Shown here: one piece after another, positions 10,987 through 21,890 of the stretch
Layout: each line of letters begins with the position of its first letter
How positions within the stretch are numbered: the first letter of the stretch is position 1
NCBI GenBank assembly: GCA_963513935.1
Contig: OY740765.1
Location: 69,660,253-69,724,252 of the forward strand
Direction of reading: 5' to 3'
Source of the DNA: Aphrophora alni
Lineage: Eukaryota > Arthropoda > Insecta > Hemiptera > Aphrophoridae
Length of the DNA stretch: 64,000 nt
Made by a program: the position numbers and the translations under genes
Notes under the pieces: model-generated
Told to the model about the DNA's origin: nothing
Databases searched by the model: none
Seen by the model: only the letters and a program-made list of their open reading frames with translations

Positions 10987-11409
10987 CACTAATATATTTT
11001 TTACATTTTGTAGGTGAGAGGCTGTTTCACAACATGATTCGGGATACATACACACTCTCCAATCATATATAGGGATTAGTTTTTGACCGAGCAGAGCCGG
11101 AGCGCGTCAGGGAGTGTTTACCAGAACAAAGCATGACAACCTTTGAATCTGATAAGCTGATGTGAGCTTGCTTTGGCGAAGACGTATGCGCGGTTTCTGC
11201 TCAGTAGCCATCCACTTTGGTCCTTGTGTTACCAGGGGACTTAAATTTAAGAAAAGGCGGAACCAAATGGTAACAATGTTTGAAAAAGAAAAATAAAAAA
11301 AAAGACAAAGACAAATTTAGTAAATAACAAGGCTCAAATTTATTAACAAGAAGGAAATTTCGATGGTTCAGATTTTATCATTTACAAATCAAAAAAGACA
11401 TCCTGAGAC
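10984..11409. other. No recognisable feature
   Basis: Mixed-composition stretch (GAGCAGAGCCGGAGCGCG near 11090) passing into A+T-rich DNA. No protein or RNA family was recognised. Confidence 0.4.
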
Positions 11410-11770
11410 AGATCATCATAAACACAGCTTATGATTAACAAGATTATAATTAATCAAAAGTTATACGCCCTTAATGTAACATATAATAATAATTTTAAAA
11501 AAAATTGATGAATAGATTCTGAAAATTTATCCCCCCTTTTAGTTTATATATATATATAGTTACAAAATTTAACAATAAAAAAAAGACAATGAGCACAGCT
11601 TAATAATTAACAGGATTATGATTAATCCAAAAAAAAAAGATTATACGCCCTTAATGTAAAATTAGAATATAAAAAAAAGATGAAAAGATTCTGATATTTA
11701 TCTCCCCCCTTTTTGTTTATTAAATAAGTTTTTTTTTTTTTTTAAAAACAGTTACAAAATTTAACAATGA
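11410..11770. repeat. Tandem duplication, about 180-bp unit
   Basis: Two copies (about 11420-11575 and 11595-11770) share CACAGCTTA, GATTATAATTAATC / GATTATGATTAATC, ATACGCCCTTAATGTAA, AGATTCTGA and GTTACAAAATTTAACAAT. Confidence 0.75.
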
Positions 11771-13299
11771 AAAGATTCTATAAATGATATGATATTTTAA
11801 ATTCAAAAAAAATTATATTAATTTTAACAAGTTTATTATTAGATTAAATATTACATATCATGATTTGTTTGATAAATTTCTTAAATACTAAATTGGCCAA
11901 TAAACTTATATATTTTAAATAAAAGAATTTGTTATAAAATGAGAAGTTTATATAAAAAAAGAAATGAAAATTTTGAATATTGAAGTTTTATTAATTGACG
12001 TCAATTTTTATTAATTTAGAAAATAACCTCTTGGAGGTTGTTAGGACCGAAAAGTTTGCATGCAAGCACCACCCAATGATTATTTTTTATATAATTTATA
12101 AATAGCTATACAAAACTACATTTAAATGACAGCTTTAAGAAACACATTTCACTGAAGCAAATTAGGTACATGTACAATATAAATTTAAACAAAGTTCTGT
12201 AGAGTCAGTTTTAAGGAAAACATCACTTTTGTGCACTTGAAAATTTGTTGATTTTTTATACGAAACGTGTTTTGCAAACAGGCAGAAACATGTTATGAGC
12301 TTTTGTTGGTGTATGCAATATGAAACAAGTTTTGGTAGGTTTCTCCAACCAGCGTATTAGCTAAAGCAAAAAACACGTTTTTTAGCGTCTGTGCAAAATC
12401 AGACATGTTGTAGCATTAATGTTCTTTATTAAAAATATCTGGTTATTTGTCAAAATTAGAGAATATTGATTGTATCACAGAAATTCATTAAGATTATAAT
12501 TAAAAGCTTCTTAGATGATTATAAAGCTATTTATATATACTTAGTTTTGTTTAAAACAAAGCTTGTATGAAACTTGCAAAAATCTGTAAAACGAATATTC
12601 TGATCTAGAAGAGATTTCTTTAATAGTTTTATATTTGACATGTTCAATAAGATATTCTGATTGTTTAATGTTCAACATTCGTTTGCACTAATTTCACATA
12701 ATTGCTCAAAACTTAAAATGTGACTGCTCAAGGTTTTGTAAAGTATGTTTTAAGAAATGAAAATTTTTATAATTATTTAGTTTCAAGAAAAAAACATTGA
12801 ATATTAAATAAAACATGAAATACATATTTTAATGAATAAATGATAATTAACAAATTATTTTAAAACATTAACAAAAAAATTTATGATATGATAAAATCTG
12901 TAAATCTGAATACCTGGAAATCCTGTCGCAGTTTACGTGAACTTGTGCCGTAAAAAAAAATAAAAATTTACTCAACTATTTTTGAACACTAAAGAAGCCA
13001 TCACTAATTTGTAGACTAACTTATTACATTTTCTCGAAGAACTGAGACATGAATTTTTGAAGTGACTAAAAAAAAACTAGCGGAGCTATCAAGGTTTCTT
13101 GTACATGTTGAGAAATACAGGTAGACTGACAACGAGTTTTAGATCAGCTAGCCTAACCAGTAGTTGAACTTTGTGCTTCCATGAATCACGCGATGCTTAA
13201 CTTTTAGAGAAAGTCGCTACGCGCCAGCAGCTGTCAAGGGACGGAAGTTGCTGCTATGGAAACGAGTGGATGATTGGTCTGCAGATTTATTTTATGAAA
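11771..13299. other. A+T-rich, no gene seen
   Basis: No coding signal, tandem structure or recognisable transposon was found on either strand. Confidence 0.5.
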
Positions 13300-13510
13300 T
13301 TTGAATGCTACCCTTGGTCAGGAAGTGTTTTCGATGAGGGAGGTGTAGGACACTCCCTCTCAGTTGCGAGTCCGGACTGATGCCCATCCAGTCTGGTTAA
13401 AGAGGATACTCTGGGCCCCCAGAGTTCTGACGTTTGGAAATGATCGAAAGTGATCCAAGGGTGTACCCTTTCCCCGAGTCTCATCTGCAACCGCCTAACA
13501 CGATGCGCTG
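13300..13510. other. G+C-richer island, possible transposon remnant
   Basis: About half G+C by eye in a window that is mostly A+T. It has GGGCCCCC, CCTTTCCCCGAG and TCCGGACT and a 60-residue minus-strand frame (13308-13490). The contrast with its surroundings suggests an inserted fragment, perhaps the untranslated end of a LINE. I cannot name it. Confidence 0.35.
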
Positions 13511-13689
13511 GTTAACTCATGCATGACATCTACTACCTCAAATGTCAACCCGGGTTGTGAAAAGAGACAACTGTCGGCATCGTCCGAAGAGTCTGTTTGC
13601 TTTGAAATTAAGAAGCGAAATTTATACGTAAGAGAGCCTTGGACCTGCTCTCAGAGCATTTAACATCAGTTCATATATAATTATTTAAA

Positions 13690-13714
13690 ATAATAATAAT
13701 AATAATAATAATAG
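13690..13714. repeat. (TAA)n microsatellite
   Basis: About eight TAA units. Confidence 0.95.
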
Positions 13715-13749
13715 CATAATAAAAAAATTAGTTACTTAGGGATACAGCA

Positions 13750-14030
13750 AACAAAAGAACAGTTTATCGCAAAGTTATTTACATAAACAAAAAAACAACA
13801 AGAATACTTTATCACAAAGTTATTTACACAAACAAAAAGAACACTTTACATAAAGTTATTTACACAAACAAATGAACACTTTATCATAAAGTTATTTACA
13901 CAAATAAAAAGAACACTTTATCACAAAGTTATTTACACAAACAAAAAGAACACTTTATGACTTGATTATTTACACAAAATAAAATGATCAATTGATATCA
14001 AAGCCATTTACACAAAAGAAAAGGAAAGTT
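13750..14030. repeat. Minisatellite, unit about 40-47 bp
   Basis: Seven diverged copies of ACTTTATCACAAAGTTATTT followed by ACACAAACAAAAAGA. They decay towards 14030. Confidence 0.85.
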
Positions 14031-14871
14031 CCCCGTATTATAAATATATAAAATCAATAAATAGATGAAGATGAATATCTAGCTCATGGATCTATCTGAT
14101 CTGGACGCTTGAACACTGTCGGTGTTCTAACGAACTGGAAATTTTATTACATTTGTAGGGCCCTCGTTGAATCTACAGTGGTGCTCTCAATGGGGGGGGG
14201 GAGGGCGAAATGATCACCACATTTATTGAAGGAAGATTTTTATTTTTTACTGATAATTAACACCCGTAAAAATCAAGGCTGAGCAATATGAAAAAACAAG
14301 AATAAAATAGATCAAGTTAAAAGTGTTCTAAATTTATAATGTTTATTTTTCATTTCTTTAAAATCCTTTCACTCTAAAAAAAAGAATTTTTTTATAAAGC
14401 CATCACTCTTTGCTTATGTATTTATAACAGTGAATAGAATACAAAATGTTTGTAGATCTCGACATTGTCTACAAATATTCACTCTTAACTTTTTCTTTTT
14501 ATTTGAAATCACTCGTTATATCAGATGCCATTTGCACAAACTTAATTGTAAAAATTAACAGCCGTTTATCATTGTTTTGAAACGTATAATTTTTATTTTC
14601 ACTAAATATTTTACAAAGGTGGAAAATGAAGTGTTTTGATAAAATATAGTCTTAATTAAATAAAACGCAAGTTTCGATTTGAAAGCAACATCATGTATTA
14701 AAATATTGAAGACTTTTTTTGACGTTTTGATTTTGATTTTCCTTTTATAGTTAGGGAAGATTGGCACCCCATTTTTTACCTATTTTTCTCTACAACTTAT
14801 TATTACGTTCTGAAAAATATCAGTTAATGTCATCTCAAACAAGACTTCTAAAGATCCTACATATTTGATCG
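14031..14871. other. A+T-rich, no gene seen
   Basis: Contains a G9 run near 14190 (GGGGGGGGGAGGGCG). No coding signal was recognised. Confidence 0.45.
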
Positions 14872-16578
14872 TTACAGGTGACTTAAAATTACACGGCAAT
14901 GCGTCGAGAACTGATTCTTGGGGTATAAATATGATTAAACCATTATATGTCCGAAAACGATTCGTTTTCGAATTACGGCTAGCGAAATATTTTGCCCTGA
15001 TTTCTGCTCCAAGAGTTAAATGAAATCCGACTTGTGGCCATACTCACATTCTAGTGACCCAAATTGTGGAACAAATTTGGTGTTTTTTGTGTTTTTTATC
15101 TAAAAAAATTGAATGAAAGAAGTTCCAGGACATTATCTCCAGTAATGTCTTAGAAAATTGGTGTACAATGCAACAAATTGAAGTCGAAAACGTACTTTTA
15201 TAGATAGATTTGGAGTGAAACAAAGTTTGTTAAACTCATAAAGCAAAAATTTTGTTACTTATGACGAAAAGAATAGCACTATGAAATAGTTATTTGTGCA
15301 ACTAGTGTCACTTTTTAAAATAGTTTTTTTGCAAATAGTGAGAAAAGTGGCACTTTTTTAAACGAGAGAAAAATGTTGACCACGAGGCTTGCCGAGTGCG
15401 TCAATTTTATCGAGTTTAAAAAAGACACTTTGCTCACGAATTGCACATTATACTTTGTCTACAGTTGTTATTTTGGCAATAAAAACAGTTCATACTGGCG
15501 GTCGTACTTTTTCCTTGATTTGACAGGAAGGAGATTTAGTACAACGTTGTTAGCTTTTTCCGCTAATTTAGGCGGGGTATTTGACAGGTTTTCATCCTCT
15601 GAACTGTCCATATTTTAAAACTAACTACACAAAATATAGCAGTAGTGCTAAACAACACATCAACACTGAGTAGAAGTTCTCACGTCAAAACTGAGGTTAT
15701 TTATGAATATTACAAATAAATAACTTAGGTGTATTGTTGAGGAAACGGGATTGCCAACGTCAAAACTCGGCAAACGAAAAATACTCTCCGTGTACATACA
15801 CTGTCAATCATCTTCATGAATAATTACTACCTTTTTCAACTTTAAAACGTTGTTTTATTGTTTATTTATGTTATTTTACATGTAAGAATTAATCTAACCT
15901 ACATACGGGACATTTCCTGTATATTATAAATCAATTCAAATAAACTTAACCTAAATTTCGTTTTGTTCGGTTGCCATTCGGAGTGAGCAAAGTAGTGTGC
16001 AAAGTAGTGGGCAAAGTGAAACTGTTGAGAAATCAGCTGTTTTGCAAACTAATTTAAATGAACAAAATGCCATTTTGTCAACAACTGTAGACAAAAGATA
16101 TTTGTTCTGTTTAAATTGTAACGTGTTTCAGTCACATTTTGGTCACTTTTGTTTTTAATAAAAGTTTATTTGTTTTCTATTGACTTTGTTTACATCAATT
16201 TTCTCAAAATAAAATTCTCTACAAGTTTTGTTTATAGTTTTCATAAGTTTATTAACCATTTAACAAAAGTTATTTTTTTCCAAGCCTGAGAAAAATTGTT
16301 TTCGATTGTTAGTTTTTAATTTTACATCAGTTTTCTCGGAAATTACTGGAGTACAATTTTAAGACGTAATATTCAATTTTCCAAATAAAAACATATAAAA
16401 CCATCAAATATGTATCCCAAAAATTACGTATGTTTGCGTTTCACTCTTGGAGAAGATAAATTTCGCTAGCCGTAACTCGAGAACGAAGCGTTTTCGGACA
16501 CATGTTTATATGAAGATTTTTACCCCTAGAATCAGTTTCCGAAGTATCGATATGCTATTTTGAACCACACTATATACA
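14872..16578. mobile_element. Terminal-inverted-repeat element, non-autonomous
   Basis: The ends (about 14872-15030 and 16425-16578) are inverted copies of each other. Both read ACTGATTCT-GGGGTA, then ATGTCCGAAAACG or GTGTCCGAAAACG, TTCG, TTACGGCTAGCGAAAT and TCTCCAAGAG or TGCTCCAAGAG. A related single end lies at 10020-10410 and a fragment at 48850-48960. The interior is A+T-rich and carries only a short recombinase-like fragment (15468-15611). No clear target duplication was found. A deleted DNA transposon or foldback element is the simplest reading. Confidence 0.65.
15468..15611 (-). pseudogene. N-terminal fragment of a tyrosine-recombinase-like transposon protein
   Basis: A 47-codon frame from ATG (15611-15609) to TAA (15470-15468). 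It starts MDSSEDEN and contains LLPVKSRKKYDRQYELFL. An acidic start followed by LLP-KS---Y---Y--F is what I remember from the N-terminus of Crypton-like tyrosine-recombinase proteins that are abundant in insect genomes; this is recall, not a search. The catalytic recombinase domain would have to follow and I do not find it downstream on the minus strand, so this is an internally deleted remnant. It lies centrally between the inverted repeats of 14872-16578, consistent with being the relic of that element's own gene. It could also be a chance resemblance. Confidence 0.4.
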
Positions 16579-17739
16579 CGGAGAAGGATTACTTTATAGT
16601 TGTGCAAAGAATAATCGTCCTCTAGAGTAAGAGAATAAGAAAGGTATTCTGGATAAAGACGGATTTTTATATTATTTGTACATACATAAATAACAGAATA
16701 AACAATACAAATAATAAGATACACTAAAACTATCTACGGAAGGGTCCGGTAAATATGAAATACATGCATTTCAAAAGATTCAGGTTTAGTTAGCAAATCA
16801 TTTGTACTTGCATGGTGTTTTATAGTCTGGTTTTTAAAGTGTTGTTGGCCTATAAATTGCCTAAGTAGAAAGTATTCTAAAATCCTTGACCATTTGGAAA
16901 TTAAGGATTTAAGTTTCTATTTATCTGACGGGTTTACGCAAGTTGGAGTTTTTGTTTACAACTCTAATTAGGTTACTGGTATTTTAATACCACTTTCTTT
17001 GATTACTATACATACCACTAGAGTATGAATAAAATTGCAATTTGTATACTATTTCAAATAAGTTATCCAAGTCCAAGATTGTAACAAATATAAACAAAGA
17101 ATATCGTATATTGTTGGAAATTGTCGATGGTGTACAGAAGTAAATATAGACAATAAGTATAAATATTACCGAACTTCACAAAAATATTAAAGTCATTTTA
17201 TAAATAGAAACCAATAACAACTATAACAACTAATAACAACAAATAAATAGGAACTTAAAAATTATCAAGAGCTACAATCAAAGGGAATTATCATATACAA
17301 GCATCTAACCCAAACAGATCAGCTTATTATACGTATGTTGAATTCATCCACAATCGATGAACAAAAACGTGTATAATTCATGACACACCTTTATCCACAA
17401 TATTGAACACCATTACAAATTTCTTTAAAAAAAGGACACAAAAGTAATATAGTCGATGATATTTTTTAAAAATAGAAATGCGTTAAGGATTTTACTTTCA
17501 CATACTCTAAACAAACAGAAAATATTAATCACAATTCCATTACAGGAGATTCAATTATGCATGTCGAGCAAACAATCGCTTAGAACGAAGCTAGTTGACC
17601 TATAACAACTAACTAATTGTGTTTAATGTCATAACTGCAACATCTATAATTTCAAAACCACTTAAATATTTGCAATTTTTTTAATAATATATAAAAATAT
17701 AAACAATTGAGGCAGAAACACAGCTTTCAACACTTCGTC
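16579..17739. other. A+T-rich, no gene seen
   Basis: Runs such as CTATAACAACTAATAACAAC near 17220 are low complexity. No gene or repeat family was recognised. Confidence 0.5.
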
Positions 17740-18130
17740 CTTAAATATACGTTAAAATTATAATATTCAACATATTACAAACACTTCAATTCAATAAGAA
17801 AACGTAAGTAGTCCCTAATCCCTCCCCCCTCCATTAGTCCCTAAATACTTACTCAAATTATAATATTTTGTGAATAATATTCAACAATTTGCATCATGTT
17901 TACGAAACTTTGTACAATAAATGTACTACTTCAAGGAGCTCCACACAACAAGAGCTCCCTGTATCTTCATTTTAATTATTATAATTTGTAAATGATATTA
18001 AACAATTTACAACATTGTTTTGAAATTTTGATAAACGTAGGACCAACTTCAAGCATCTCCACACTACTTATTTCTCTGTATATTCATTTTAATTATCATC
18101 TTTTGTAAATAATTATTCAAAAATTTATAA
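17740..18130. repeat. Tandem repeat, unit about 118 bp
   Basis: Three copies around 17855, 17974 and 18092, with AATTAT-AT-TTTTGTAAAT, ATATTCAACAATTT, ACTTCAAG-A-CTCCACAC and CTCTGTAT-TTCATTTTAATT, plus a partial copy at the left. Confidence 0.8.
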
Positions 18131-18464
18131 TAGCAAATCTAGTGAAACGTTATTCCAAAGTTATTCGAGCACCCATTTAGAAAGTTTCTAATGTTCTAGT
18201 TGATGGTGATATTACTAAATTCATGACCAGAAAAACAACACGACCATCAAACATGTTTAAACCTCCTTGTAGACCTCCAACAGGACAATTTAGTCCTAAT
18301 CAAAAAACATTAACATTTGGTATCAAATTAGTCATGATAGGCTATTTAAACCTCATTTGAAAGTGGATATACCTATTTTTAATAATGCAAGGCCAGAAGT
18401 ATCTGATAATGTAGTAATCAAGAAAAAAATATAAGAAAAGAAACAACGTTATTGCACGTTTCGC

Positions 18465-18945
18465 ATGAAATATATATCTACGAAAATAGTGAGGGCAAGA
18501 AATAATTGGGATATACATTTAGAATCAGAAACTTCTGCTACTAACAATTCTTTCAAAATCCAAATATCCCACAAAGAGAGTTCTACAACCGTTTCTCCTA
18601 AACCTAAACATGAAATTAAAACACAAAAACAAGAAATCAATAATCATTTACAAGAAATAGATCAACTTCCTCTTCCTTCCACACCATTCAGCAATAAAAT
18701 TGAAAATTATGACAATGCACTCAAAAATTATGACAATGAATTCAAAAAACTAAACAATGAAATTCAAGAAAAGCAATAATAAATCGATAAATTAAGGGAT
18801 AAAATTCAAGAAAAGCAACTTGAAATCGATAAATTATGGGGTGAAATTCAAGAAAGAGAACGAATAAATCAACTTCGTCTTCCGATCAGCATTAAAGCCA
18901 ATAGGTTATGTTCTCAAGGAAATAAGTTAGATTTCATATCATAGA
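18465..18945 (+). pseudogene. Coiled-coil protein piece of the Polinton remnant
   Basis: A 104-residue frame (18465-18779) ends at TAA TAA. The same kind of sequence then continues to about 18945 in the frame after the stops, so one longer protein was probably broken. Repeated KIQEKQLEIDKL-like heptads and KNYDNE units show a charged coiled coil. LPLPSTPF occurs near the centre. I recognise no enzyme domain. Its place upstream of the polymerase and integrase pieces suggests an accessory protein of the same element. The Glu/Lys/Asn composition could also just reflect an A-rich repeat. Confidence 0.45.
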
Positions 18946-18977
18946 CGCATGAAATATAATACCTCCACCACCCAAAC

Positions 18978-19499
18978 ATGCTATTCCCATTAAAACTTAC
19001 AGAACTGCCTCATACACCTGAACACGATAACGAACCAACCGTTCCACCATTTTCTCCTATACCATCCCTTTTATCACCTTTACCTCCAACACTTGAACAC
19101 GAAAATGCGATAATTGTTCCACGATTTTCTCCTATACCAGTGCTTATATCACCTTTACCTCTTACACCTAAACACAATAAAGAGCCAATCGGTCCAGCAC
19201 ATACTCCGCCACCTAAACTTAATGTAGATCCAGCCCGTGAATGGTACGAATAAGAGAAACTTAATGCAATTCTCTGTACCAATGAAGAACAGAGAAATCT
19301 ATTTACTCCTTTGATTAGAAAAGAGCACACTGATTCAAAAAAGATAATCAAAATATTAAATCTTCCACTATTTAACAATGAAATTAAAAATTATGACAAT
19401 GAAATTCAAGATACAGAACATTGTGATCCTGATTATGAACGTTTAAATGAATTACGAGATTGGGCTAGAGAGCACATGACTACGAGTCGATGTTGTTGA
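18978..19499 (+). pseudogene. Pro-rich repeat protein piece of the Polinton remnant
   Basis: The frame 18978-19253 (91 codons) carries about three diverged units of roughly 25-27 residues of the form PFSPIP-L-SPLP-TPEH-NE-. After a TAA it continues as 19311-19499, with KNYDNEIQD echoing the upstream coiled-coil piece and a short ELRDWAREH segment. No catalytic motif is visible. Such Pro-rich repeats suit a linker or structural protein, but function cannot be assigned. The 122-residue minus-strand frame over 19010-19378 is a shadow of this repeat. Confidence 0.4.
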
Positions 19500-19599
19500 A
19501 AAACTTGAGCAAATCCAGAATTTATTAAATTTTAGAAAGAAAGACTTTTCTGCATATAACTTGACCAAACTGAAAGCTACACATACTTGATTGGAACTC

Positions 19600-19954
19600 T
19601 CATGATAGAAATGAATTAAACGTATTCAATTGGTTCATAAAAACCACAAAACACTATGCTAACGATCCATAAGATATATCAGTAAAGAAAGGTGTACCGT
19701 GATTATATAAAGGTGTTAAACGTTGTGCTGTAAATAAATCAATCCATCTCGAGAATTTAAAGACGTGTTTGTTTGAAGAGGCAAACTAGTATCGAACGTA
19801 ATATTTAATCAGAAGCACTAAACATAAAATATATTCAATCAAACAGACCAATCTCGCACTCAACTCAAACGATGATAAACAGTTTATTATAGAGAACAAA
19901 ACAGATACATTTGCTTTGGCGACACTACAAAATTTAAACTTTCAAAAGCAGTAA
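19600..19954 (+). pseudogene. DNA polymerase B C-terminal remnant (Polinton type)
   Basis: In one frame from 19709 to TAA at 19952-19954 the translation reads KGVKRCAV, then a Cys-Leu-Phe block, then IRSTKHKIYS, LALNSNDDKQF and a DTFAL end. This order (K-KGVKK-V, CLF, RS--H-IYS, K-ALN--DDKR, --TLA-GH) is what I know from the extreme C-terminus of protein-primed PolB of Polintons and relatives. Two in-frame stops (TAG and TAA) interrupt it near 19787 and 19799, and an upstream frame break lies near 19700. The exonuclease and polymerase catalytic motifs are absent, so it is non-functional. The identification rests on family memory and should be tested by profile search. Confidence 0.6.
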
Positions 19955-20258
19955 ATATAAATATTTTAGACTAAACACCGACATAATAACGTTCAGTGCA
20001 TTATCCAAACCCCTTATACGGGGTTCCCCACGACCTCCCTCCCGTCCAATTGGAAGCCTAAAACGGTATTCAACAACGAGAGCAGCTATATGTTTAATAT
20101 AAGAGAGAAGGAAATTTCTAACAATGCATTTAATAAAAATGGTTGGTAATGAAAAATCTTCGGTTTTCAATTTATGATTACAGAATCCTATTTATTGAGA
20201 GCCAACAAAAAATTATAGTATTGGACTGGTATGTATTGATATAGCATGTCTCGAAGCA
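19955..20258. other. Polinton remnant, unassigned interval
   Basis: Contains a more balanced stretch (CCTTATACGGGGTTCCCC near 20010) and a 78-residue minus-strand frame that I do not recognise. Confidence 0.35.
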
Positions 20259-20450
20259 ATGGCAAATATGTTGCTTCTAGAAATTGATTGTAATTTAGTT
20301 GAACCTACATTCAGTAATCACGAAATCAATCCTCATTCTCATCAAGAAGACGATATCCTATACAAGTTACCGATTCTACATAAAACTGTAAGAACAATAA
20401 GTTGGACGTACCCAATGCTCAGTATAAAAGAACCCAATTCCTTTGAATAA
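20259..20450 (+). pseudogene. Structural-protein-like piece of the Polinton remnant
   Basis: A 63-codon frame from ATG. It contains EIDCNLVEPTF, a NHEINPHSH segment, DDILYKLPI and an ISWTYPMLS-like tail. The pattern E-CN----S/T--N----PH-H----ILY resembles a conserved protein found beside PolB and integrase in animal Polintons and adintovirus-like elements, which I take to be structural. This is recall, not a search. It lies in the gap between the polymerase and integrase pieces, which fits. It is far shorter than the remembered protein, so it is a fragment. Confidence 0.4.
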
Positions 20451-20755
20451 AAGTATCAGAAAATAAAAAAATATTATGTTAGAAATTAAATACGCTAAAA
20501 GTGGAACGCTCCCAGGAATCAAAAATTAGGTTTATATTTATTTCGGTTTACAAGATGAAAATAAATAGTAGAGTAGATACATTGCTGTAAATATATAATG
20601 AAAACGGTAAACATAAACGATGAATATCTACAAACTCGCAACTGTCTTTGTTTTAGAATCGCTTCACTAAAACTTGTAAAACTAAAAAAAGTAAATTTAT
20701 AAAATCAACAGAGATCGTAGAAAATAACACTGTTACAGTGAAAGAAGAGTGAAAA

Positions 20756-20971
20756 ACTAAACCTGAAATCAAACTTCGCGCTCTAGAACTTCAAAAAACT
20801 ATTAGGAAGAAATCTAATAAAAAACAAATCATTGCATTAGGCATTGACGATCATTGGGCTGCTGATTTAATATTGATGAGAGAGTATGGAGATTTAAATG
20901 ATGGTTACAATTATATATTGAATGTTATAGACACATTTTCTAAATTTGCGTGGAGTGAACCAAATTTGTGA
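20756..20971 (+). pseudogene. Polinton-type integrase, N-terminal half of catalytic core
   Basis: A 71-codon frame ending at TGA (20969-20971) and preceded by a TGA at 20750-20752. It contains IIALGIDDHWAADL and NVIDTFSKFAWSEP separated by a short DGYNYI spacer. These match the integrase core of Polintons (G-DD-W-ADL ... GY-YIL-VIDVFSK-AW). The Asp of W-ADL is the expected first catalytic acidic residue. The second Asp and the Glu of the DDE triad, and the C-terminal chromodomain-like region, are missing because the sequence stops just before the 70-bp satellite at about 21000. The protein is therefore dead. A retrovirus-like LTR integrase is less likely given the GIDDHW start and the PolB piece upstream. 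Confidence 0.7.
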
Positions 20972-20994
20972 TATATACTTTATTTGTTATATAC

Positions 20995-21890
20995 AAAGAT
21001 ATATTTGGGTTGGAAGACCAAGGAAAGCTCTTGGTCTTCCAAGTACATAACAGTCAGTTTGATAACTCTTGAGCTCATTGTTGGAAAACCAAGAATATCT
21101 CTTGAACATCCAGTACATAACAGTCGATTTGATAACTCTTGAGCCCAGTGTTGGAAGACCAAGAAAAACTCTTGGTCATCCAGTACATAACAGTCGATTT
21201 GATAACTCTTGAGCCCAGTGTTGGAAGACCAAAAAAACTCTTGGTCATCCAGTACATAACAGTCGATTTGATAACTCTCAAGCTAAGTGTTAGAACACCA
21301 AAGGAAAGTTCTTTGTGATCCAGTACATAACAGTCGGTTTGATAACTCTTGAGCTCATTGTTGGAAAACCAAGAAAAGCTCTTGAACATCCAGTACATAA
21401 CAGTCGATTTGATAACTCTCAAGCTAAGTGTTAGAACACCAAAGGAAAGTTCTTTGTGATCCAGTACATAACAGTCGGTTTGATAACTCTTGAGCTCATT
21501 GTTGGAAAACCAAGAAAAGCTCTTGAACATCCAGTACATAACAGTCGATTTGATAACTCTTGAGCTCAGTGTTGGAAGACCAAGAAAAGTTCTTGGTCAT
21601 CCAGTACATAACAGTCGTTTTGATAACTGTCAAGCTAAGTGTTAGAACACCAAAGGAAAGTTCTAGGTCATCCAGTATTTAACAGTCGATTTGATAACTC
21701 TTGAGCTAAGTGTTTGAAGACCAAGGGAAGTTCTTGGTCATCCAGTAGATATAATCGATTTTTTTAACTCTTGAGCAAAGTGTTAGAAGACCAAGAAAAG
21801 TTCTTGATGATCCAGTACATAACAGTCGATTTGATAACTCTTGAGCTCAGTGTTGGAAGACCAAGAAAATTTCTTGTGTGTTCTAATTAT
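20995..21890. repeat. 70-bp satellite with dimeric sub-array
   Basis: About 13 units of 69-71 bp. CAGTACATAACAGTCG recurs at 21111, 21181, 21250, 21321, 21391, 21461 and 21531. Two unit types alternate between about 21250 and 21540: one with CTCAAGCTAAGTGTTAGAAC and one with CTTGAGCTCATTGTTGGAAA, giving a local 140-bp higher-order repeat. The 154-residue minus-strand frame (21075-21539) is a repeat artefact. Confidence 0.93.

Larger units (their letters stand above)
18200..20971 (+). mobile_element. Broken Polinton/Maverick remnant
   Basis: Several damaged coding pieces on the plus strand fit one Polinton: a DNA polymerase B C-terminus (19600-19954), a structural-like piece (20259-20450) and an integrase start (20756-20971), preceded by coiled-coil and Pro-rich pieces. 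Polintons are large self-synthesising DNA transposons, related to adintoviruses, that carry exactly a protein-primed PolB and a retroviral-type integrase. Stops and deletions are numerous. No terminal inverted repeats were recognised, and the right side is lost where a 70-bp satellite starts. About 2.8 kb survives of an element that normally exceeds 10 kb. Confidence 0.7.

Noticed and set aside
19010..19378. 122-residue minus-strand frame
   Set aside because: It is the shadow of the Pro-rich plus-strand repeat in the Polinton remnant.
21075..21539. 154-residue minus-strand frame
   Set aside because: Made entirely of the 70-bp satellite. Unit lengths of 69-71 bp shift frame elsewhere in the array.
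20995..21890. CRISPR-like array
   Set aside because: Units are contiguous with no unique spacers, and the genome context is eukaryotic. The same applies to the other arrays.
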